NCBI GenBank assembly: GCA_947260005.1 | Contig: CAMYOL010000064.1 | Location: 19,146 to 83,145, forward strand | DNA: 64,000 nucleotides | Reading direction: 5' to 3' | DNA from: an uncultured Ectothiorhodospiraceae bacterium | GTDB taxonomy: Bacteria > Pseudomonadota > Gammaproteobacteria > UBA6429 > Thiohalophilaceae | Shown: positions 58,656 to 64,000 of the stretch, piece by piece | How the letters are laid out: each line of letters begins with the position of its first letter | Numbering within the stretch: the stretch's first letter is position 1 | Notes under the pieces: generated by a model | The model's input: the letters and a program-made list of their open reading frames with translations, nothing else | Databases searched by the model: none | What the model was told of the DNA's origin: nothing | Program-made: the position numbers and the translations under genes

Positions 58656-59939
58656 TTACTCTGGATTGCTTATGATGCTGGTCACGGTTGAGGTTAATAC
58701 AGACAGGTCATCTTGATTGATAATATACGGTGGCATCAGGTAGACTAGTTTACCAAAAGGGCGCACCCAGATGCCCGACTGGACAAATTGTTCGGTGATG
58801 GATTTCATGTCGACTGCTTGTTTTAGTTCAATCACGCCAATGGCACCCAGCACGCGCACATCAGCCACATGGTCTAAGGCCTGACAACCAGACAAACCTG
58901 TGCGAAGACCTGTTTCGATATCAGCAATGTTTTGTCGCCAGTCAGATTCGAGTAATAGATTTATGCTGGCCAGGGCAACCGAGCAGGCCAGAGGATTGCC
59001 CATGAAGGTTGGGCCATGCATAAACACTCCCGGTTCATTCTCACTAATGACATCACTGATCTTTTTAGTTGTCAGGGTGGCGGCAAGACTTAAATAGCCT
59101 CCGGTCAGGGCTTTGCCAATGCACATGATATCGGGGGCAACATTGGCATGGTCACAGGCGAATAACTGTCCGGTACGGCCAAAGCCAGTGGCGATCTCAT
59201 CGAAGATTAATAAGACATTATGTTGGTCGCAGAGTTGTCTTACTTTATATAAGTAATCGGCGGAATAAAACCACATTCCCCCTGCACCCTGTACAATGGG
59301 CTCGAGTATCACGGCGGCGAGCTGATCTTTATTTTCAATAAGGGCCGCGGCAAAAGGCGCAATGTCCTGATCATTACATGGCTGGCCAAACCGACAGCCT
59401 GGCCTCTCTACAAAAACCTGCTGGTTAAGCACATTTGAAAATAGACTATGCATACCCGTGATCGGATCACAGATCGACATGGCACCTAAGGTGTCACCGT
59501 GATATCCACCCCTCAGGCTCATAAACTGGGTTCGCTGAGATTCCCCATTTGCCTGCCAATACTGCAGTGCCAGCTTCATAGCAACCTCTACGGCCACCGA
59601 CCCGGAATCTGAGTAAAACAGGGTTTGTAGTGGCGTCGGGGTCAGTTCAATCAGTTTTTTGCCTAATTCAACGGCGGCAGGGTGGGTCAAGCCCCCAAAC
59701 ATCACATGCGAAACCTGGTCGATTTGGGTTTTAAGTGCCTGGTTTAAAACGGGATGGTTATAACCGTGAATTGCACTCCACCACGAGGCCATGCCGTCGA
59801 TAAGCTCACGTCCGTCGGCCAGTTTCAGCCGAACACCGTTTGCTGACACGACCGGGTAGACCGGGTTGGGGTTATCCATGCTTGCGTACGGGTGCCATAG
59901 ATGCGTACGGTCAAATGCGAGTAGGGCGTCGATATCCAT
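58656..59939 (-). CDS. bioA: Adenosylmethionine-8-amino-7-oxononanoate aminotransferase
   Basis: The 427-residue protein is a class III PLP aminotransferase of the BioA type: HLWHPYASMDNP near the start, GMASWWSAIHGYNHP, SLRGGYHGDTLGAMSICDP, LLIFDEIATGFGRTG and CIGKALTGGYLSLAATL with the PLP Lys. It makes 7,8-diaminopelargonate in biotin synthesis. Other bio genes are not adjacent. It is divergent from the EF-G gene. Confidence 0.95.
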   Translation of the reverse strand: MDIDALLAFDRTHLWHPYASMDNPNPVYPVVSANGVRLKLADGRELIDGMASWWSAIHGYNHPVLNQALKTQIDQVSHVMFGGLTHPAAVELGKKLIELTPTPLQTLFYSDSGSVAVEVAMKLALQYWQANGESQRTQFMSLRGGYHGDTLGAMSICDPITGMHSLFSNVLNQQVFVERPGCRFGQPCNDQDIAPFAAALIENKDQLAAVILEPIVQGAGGMWFYSADYLYKVRQLCDQHNVLLIFDEIATGFGRTGQLFACDHANVAPDIMCIGKALTGGYLSLAATLTTKKISDVISENEPGVFMHGPTFMGNPLACSVALASINLLLESDWRQNIADIETGLRTGLSGCQALDHVADVRVLGAIGVIELKQAVDMKSITEQFVQSGIWVRPFGKLVYLMPPYIINQDDLSVLTSTVTSIISNPE

Positions 59940-60219
59940 TATTTCATCTCAATCTGTTGGCAAGTTAGCATGGTCGATATACACAGGGACTGTTTCAATG
60001 TCATTTGGCTCAATATGACCGATTTTCCGCCTGAAGAATTGGGAATATGGTGTATGGCCGCAGATGTAAGGCAGCTGTGCATGAGCCCATTATAACGTCA
60101 GGGTACCGTGACACGTAAATTAGTGAGGATTTCGACGCTTTAACCACAAATATCATGATTTTCGAGGCTAATCTCGTCTGAATTCATGAATGTCATGCAC
60201 ATTTGTTGTCGCTTTGGGC

Positions 60220-60247
60220 TATAATGCGCCGCCGTCGTTTTCGACGG
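60220..60247 (+). promoter_or_regulatory. TATAAT with GC-rich discriminator and start hairpin (EF-G promoter)
   Basis: A perfect -10 TATAAT (60220-60225) is followed by GCGCCGCC, a GC-rich discriminator typical of stringently controlled translation genes. No consensus -35 is found at 17 bases. A hairpin CCGTCG-TTTT-CGACGG (60232-60247) lies at the expected transcript start. The leader to the EF-G ATG is about 145 bases. Confidence 0.5.
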
Positions 60248-60376
60248 ATTTTGGTGCTTGGGTTAAATTCAGCGCCAGCACTATAGTCGTGGTCTTTGAC
60301 CGCAAAATTGACCGCCCATTGGAGCACTTTTAGCCGTATGGGCTAACCGTTTAACGATAGATAATAGAGTAACAAC

Positions 60377-62464
60377 ATGGCTGATTTAACTAAATATAGA
60401 AACATAGGTATTTTCGCTCACGTGGATGCCGGCAAAACCACGACTACAGAACGAATTTTAAAACTGACCGGTAAGATCCATAAAACCGGTGAGGTCCATG
60501 ATGGCGAAGCCACTACCGACTTCATGGAACAGGAAGCCGAGCGGGGCATTACCATTCAATCAGCCGCGACCTCATGCGTCTGGAATGACCATCGCATGAA
60601 CATCATCGATACACCCGGACACGTGGATTTCACGATCGAAGTCTATCGTTCATTGAAAGTACTTGATGGTGGCGTCGGTGTATTCTGTGGTTCTGGTGGT
60701 GTTGAACCACAGTCTGAAACCAACTGGCGTTATGCAAATGATTCGGAAGTGGCACGTGTTATTTTCATTAATAAAATGGATCGCATGGGCGCGGATTTCT
60801 ACCGTGTGGTTGATCAAATTGAAAATGTATTGGGTGCGAATCCACTTGTGATGGTATTACCTATCGGCATCGAAGACGATTTTGTTGGTGCCGTTGACCT
60901 GTTAACACGTAAAGCCCATATCTGGGACGATACTGGTAAGCCTGAAAACTTCAAGATTGAAGAACCACCTGCTGATATGGCGGACAAGATAGAAGAATGG
61001 CGCGAAAAACTGATTGAAACGGCCGTAGAGCAAGATGATGATTTAATGGAAGCCTATTTAGAAGGTGAAGAGCCTTCTATGGAAGACATCAAACGTTGTA
61101 TTCGCAAAGGTACCATTGCCCTGGATTTCTTCCCAACTTACTGTGGCTCGGCATTTAAGAACAAGGGTATCCAACCTGTATTAGATGCGGTGGTGGATTT
61201 CTTGCCAAACCCGACTGAAGTTAAACCTCAACCAGAGACCGATGAAGAAGGTAATGAAACCGGTGAATTTGCGATCGTAGATCCGAATCGTCCTTTACGT
61301 GCCCTGGCGTTTAAGATTATGGATGACCGCTTTGGTGCCCTGACTTTTATTCGGATCTATTCTGGGAAACTTACAAAAGGTAGTAGTGTGTTGAACACCT
61401 TTACCGGTAAGACGGAACGTATTGGTCGTATTGTGGAAATGCATGCGGACGAACGTATCGAACTGGAAGGTGCGGAAGCGGGTGATATCGTGGCTGTCAT
61501 TGGTATGAAGAATGTCCAAACCGGCCATACCCTTTGTGATCCTGATAACCCGGCTACCCTGGAACCGATGGTATTTCCTGATCCGGTTATCTCGATCGCG
61601 GTTTCACCGAAAGATAAAGGTGCCGCTGAAAAAATGGGTATCGCAATCGGCAAAATGGTCAAAGAAGATCCTTCTTTCCGTGTTGAAACCGATGAAGACA
61701 GTGGTGAAACCATTCTTAAAGGCATGGGTGAATTACACTTAGATATTAAAATCGATATCATGAAACGTACTCATGGTGTGGAAGTTGATGTCGGTGCACC
61801 ACAAGTAGCCTATCGTGAAACGATCACTCAGAAAATTGAAGACACCTATACTCATAAGAAACAATCGGGTGGTGCAGGTCAATTTGCGAAAATCGACTAC
61901 ATTGTTGAGCCCGGCGAGCCTGGTTCAGGTTTTGAATTTGAATCTAAAGTAACCGGTGGTAATGTACCTCGTGAATTCTGGCCTGCGGTTGAAAAAGGTT
62001 TTGTTAAAAGCATGGAAAAAGGTGTGTTAGCCGGTTTTCCATGTTTAGATTTTAAAGTGACCTTATTCGATGGTAACTATCACCCGGTGGATTCATCCGC
62101 TGTGGCCTATGAACTTGCTGCAGCTGCTGCTTATCGTCAGTCTATGCCAAAAGCAGGTGCGCAACTGATGGAACCGATTATGAAGGTGGATGTGTTTACA
62201 CCTGAAGATCATGTTGGTGATGTAATCGGTGATCTTAACCGTCGCCGTGGCATGATCCAGGGCCAGGATGCCAGTTCTACCGGTGTTCGCATCAAAGCCG
62301 AATGCCCACTGGCTGAAATGTTTGGTTACATTGGTGACTTGCGTACCATGACTTCAGGTCGTGGCCAGTTCTCAATGGAATTCTCGCATTATGCGCCATG
62401 TCCGAAAAATGTGGCTGAAGATGTGATTAAAGAAGTGAAAGAACGAGAAGAAAAGAAAAAATAG
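60377..62464 (+). CDS. fusB: Elongation factor G, second-type (EF-G2/FusB-like)
   Basis: The 695-residue GTPase has G1 AHVDAGKT (14-21), G3 DTPGHVDF and G4 NKMDRMG, then domains II-V with the usual EF-G order. The short start [18 protein letters not shown] and [16 protein letters not shown] match the Shewanella/Vibrio EF-G2 form rather than canonical FusA. The gene is also outside the str operon (no rpsL, rpsG or tuf nearby). It acts in ribosome translocation or recycling. A strong terminator follows. Confidence 0.9.
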   Translation: MADLTKYRNIGIFAHVDAGKTTTTERILKLTGKIHKTGEVHDGEATTDFMEQEAERGITIQSAATSCVWNDHRMNIIDTPGHVDFTIEVYRSLKVLDGGVGVFCGSGGVEPQSETNWRYANDSEVARVIFINKMDRMGADFYRVVDQIENVLGANPLVMVLPIGIEDDFVGAVDLLTRKAHIWDDTGKPENFKIEEPPADMADKIEEWREKLIETAVEQDDDLMEAYLEGEEPSMEDIKRCIRKGTIALDFFPTYCGSAFKNKGIQPVLDAVVDFLPNPTEVKPQPETDEEGNETGEFAIVDPNRPLRALAFKIMDDRFGALTFIRIYSGKLTKGSSVLNTFTGKTERIGRIVEMHADERIELEGAEAGDIVAVIGMKNVQTGHTLCDPDNPATLEPMVFPDPVISIAVSPKDKGAAEKMGIAIGKMVKEDPSFRVETDEDSGETILKGMGELHLDIKIDIMKRTHGVEVDVGAPQVAYRETITQKIEDTYTHKKQSGGAGQFAKIDYIVEPGEPGSGFEFESKVTGGNVPREFWPAVEKGFVKSMEKGVLAGFPCLDFKVTLFDGNYHPVDSSAVAYELAAAAAYRQSMPKAGAQLMEPIMKVDVFTPEDHVGDVIGDLNRRRGMIQGQDASSTGVRIKAECPLAEMFGYIGDLRTMTSGRGQFSMEFSHYAPCPKNVAEDVIKEVKEREEKKK

Positions 62465-62486
62465 TAAATTTTTTCTTACTTCGATA

Positions 62487-62513
62487 AAAGGCCGGTTTAC
62501 CGGCCTTTTTTTT
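62487..62513 (+). terminator. Rho-independent terminator of the EF-G gene
   Basis: AAAGGCCGGT and ACCGGCCTTT form a perfect GC-rich stem followed by eight T bases, 26 bases after the stop. Confidence 0.9.
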
Positions 62514-62595
62514 CGATATTTTAATGTCATTCTGATATGAGTAAGGGCGATAATGGTGTTAAGCAGTCATTTGATACAGGGGGTATACTAAATTA

Positions 62596-63228
62596 ATGGG
62601 TGACTTTGAGCTCCTTTATAAAGATGAAATGTTGCTGGTATTGAATAAACCCGGCGAATTATTGTCGGTGCCCGGTAGAGGTGAGGAACGTTTTGACAGC
62701 TTACAGACCCGGGTCCAGGCTGTATTTCCTGACGCGCTTGTTGTACATCGTTTAGACATGTCGACTTCCGGCATCATGATCATGGCTCGCGGCAAAGAAG
62801 TGCAACGAAACCTGAATAAAGCCTTTGAACGCCGTGACGTATATAAAAAATACATTGCCGTGGTAGACGGCATAGTTGAGCCTGCCCAGGGTGTCATTGA
62901 TTTACCTTTGTTAACGGACTGGCCCAACCGCCCAAAACAAAAAGTCGATTATATTCTTGGTAAATCATCACTAACGTTTTATAACGTTTTGTCTCACGAT
63001 AGAGAACATAATTCTACTCGAATTGAACTGAGACCGAAAACGGGCCGTTCACATCAGCTTCGTGTCCATATGATGGCGTTGGGGCACACAATTCTAGGCG
63101 ATAATCTCTATGCAAATGATGATGTATTGAAAAAAGCCTCTCGTTTACAATTACATGCGGAACAGATTCGTTTAATGCATCCTGGAAATGACCAAATGAT
63201 CGATTTCGTTTGCGCAGCGCCTTTTTAA
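62596..63228 (+). CDS. rluA: RluA family pseudouridine synthase
   Basis: The 210-residue protein follows E. coli RluA closely: LNKPGELLSVPGRGEE, the catalytic block VHRLDMSTSGIM with the active Asp, DLPLLTDWPNRPKQKVDY, and TGRSHQLRVHMMALGHTILGD. RluA makes pseudouridine at 23S rRNA position 746 and in some tRNAs at position 32. Length is normal and no S4 domain is present. It lies downstream of the EF-G gene beyond its terminator. Confidence 0.92.
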   Translation: MGDFELLYKDEMLLVLNKPGELLSVPGRGEERFDSLQTRVQAVFPDALVVHRLDMSTSGIMIMARGKEVQRNLNKAFERRDVYKKYIAVVDGIVEPAQGVIDLPLLTDWPNRPKQKVDYILGKSSLTFYNVLSHDREHNSTRIELRPKTGRSHQLRVHMMALGHTILGDNLYANDDVLKKASRLQLHAEQIRLMHPGNDQMIDFVCAAPF

Positions 63229-63314
63229 CAATTACTTCACAAGACAACTTGTAGGTGCTGATATACAATTAACTTAGTAAACCATTCACATACATAAAGG
63301 CTTGTTAATAACCC

Positions 63315-64000
63315 ATGAATTTTGATGTCGTTGATGCAGTAATCACGCCCTATGGCCATATGGAGATTTTATCTCAGTCTGAAGTGAGTCGCTTGCTCGA
63401 TTCAAGCCAGGGTGGTTTGTATAACTTATTTAGAAACTGTTCCCTCGCCGTATTAAATAGTGGTAGCAATCTTGATGACGGAAAAGAATTATTGGAGCGT
63501 TATAGCTCTTTTGATATTCGGGTTGTGCAACAGGAACGTGGAATCAAACTCGAAGTAAAGGGTGCCCCAGCCAGTGCATTTGTTGATGGGAAAATGATTC
63601 GCGGTATTAGCGAACATTTATTCGCTGTTCTTCGCGATGTTATTTATGTCAGTGATAAAATACATGGTAACCCCCATTTTGATCTTAATACATCGGATGG
63701 TATTACCAATGCCATATTTCAGATACTTCGTAATGCAAATATCTTTATCCCCGGTATCGACCCTCGCTTAGTTATATGTTGGGGTGGGCATTCCATATCA
63801 CGTGAGGAATACGACTATACTAAAGTTGTCGGTTATCAAATGGGTTTGCGTGGTCTCGATATTTGTACCGGCTGTGGTCCGGGTGCGATGAAGGGGCCGA
63901 TGAAAGGGGCCACCATCGGACATGCGAAACAACGAATACATGATGGGCAGTATTTAGGTATTACCGAGCCGGGTATTATTGCAGCGGAATCGCCCAATCC
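63315..64000 (+). CDS. ppnN: Pyrimidine/purine nucleotide 5'-monophosphate nucleosidase (partial, cut by window end)
   Basis: An ATG at 63315 opens a frame that runs to the window edge (228 codons). The N-terminal domain matches E. coli PpnN/YgdH: YNLFRNCSLAVLNSGS, ERGIKLEVKGAPASAFVDG and AVLRDVIYV. The LOG-type Rossmann domain begins with VICWGGHSISREEYDY and CTGCGPGAMKGPMKGATIG. The enzyme cleaves nucleotide monophosphates to base and ribose 5-phosphate and is a ppGpp-binding protein in E. coli. The C-terminal half is outside the window. Confidence 0.93.
   Translation, partial: MNFDVVDAVITPYGHMEILSQSEVSRLLDSSQGGLYNLFRNCSLAVLNSGSNLDDGKELLERYSSFDIRVVQQERGIKLEVKGAPASAFVDGKMIRGISEHLFAVLRDVIYVSDKIHGNPHFDLNTSDGITNAIFQILRNANIFIPGIDPRLVICWGGHSISREEYDYTKVVGYQMGLRGLDICTGCGPGAMKGPMKGATIGHAKQRIHDGQYLGITEPGIIAAESPN

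Noticed and set aside
1..64000. tRNA, rRNA, CRISPR array, insertion sequence or prophage
   Set aside because: Reading both strands, I saw no convincing tRNA T-arm/acceptor pair, no rRNA stretch, no spaced repeats, and no transposase, integrase or phage structural gene.

Overview
The window comes from the chromosome of an AT-rich gammaproteobacterium, probably aquatic, with a respiratory, sulfur-handling way of life. This rests on gene content, not on any database search. Housekeeping genes of clear gammaproteobacterial type (tatD, yaaA, hemN, ycgL, adk, ycgN, bioA, a second EF-G, rluA, ppnN) sit among many exported c-type cytochromes, a relic of flavocytochrome c sulfide dehydrogenase, FNR-like promoter boxes and several c-di-GMP proteins. 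No tRNA, rRNA, CRISPR array, insertion sequence or prophage gene was recognised.

Layout. 1-6.3 kb: GyrI-like protein, phosphoesterase, TatD, small exported proteins, a stretch of gene debris (a cytochrome-like scrap and a GGDEF relic) and an in-frame FccA-FccB chimera. 6.4-14.3 kb: PAS-PAS-GGDEF cyclase, soluble Cache-type protein, DUF1631 protein behind a perfect CRP-type box, class I aldolase, methyltransferase, alpha/beta hydrolase. 14.3-20.6 kb: Cys-rich protein and cytochrome c4 with FNR-type boxes, a small zinc-ribbon-like protein, a decayed gene, a YiiX-like lipoprotein, a small cytochrome and a DsbA-family protein. 20.8-27.4 kb: TerB-like protein, REC-adenylate cyclase, hydrolase, large GGDEF-EAL protein, DUF1614. 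27.4-33.6 kb: an RNA-like three-way fold, a sulfurtransferase pair with a divergent LysR regulator, DUF2189 and a P-type cation ATPase with an FNR-type promoter.

33.6-35.4 kb is the most interesting locus. A c-di-GMP-I riboswitch leads into a cupin (thiol-dioxygenase-like) gene and a Sel1-repeat gene, and a competing hairpin can capture the 3' strand of the riboswitch P1 stem. 35.4-39.1 kb holds a hybrid histidine kinase, an adjacent periplasmic binding protein and a divergent second binding protein. 39.2-53.3 kb is accessory: FHA, HPP, GFA, DUF2235, cytochrome b561 with a membrane LuxR-type regulator, YtoQ, lipoprotein, beta-helix protein, an OmpA/nuclease pair, LysR and MFS. 53.4-64 kb is mainly housekeeping and ends inside ppnN.

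How it fits together. Second-messenger signalling recurs: two c-di-GMP turnover proteins, a GGDEF relic, a c-di-GMP riboswitch, and an adenylate cyclase together with a CRP-type box. Oxygen or redox control appears as FNR-like boxes before cytochrome c4, the Cys-rich protein and the P-type ATPase. No defence island or biosynthetic cluster was found.
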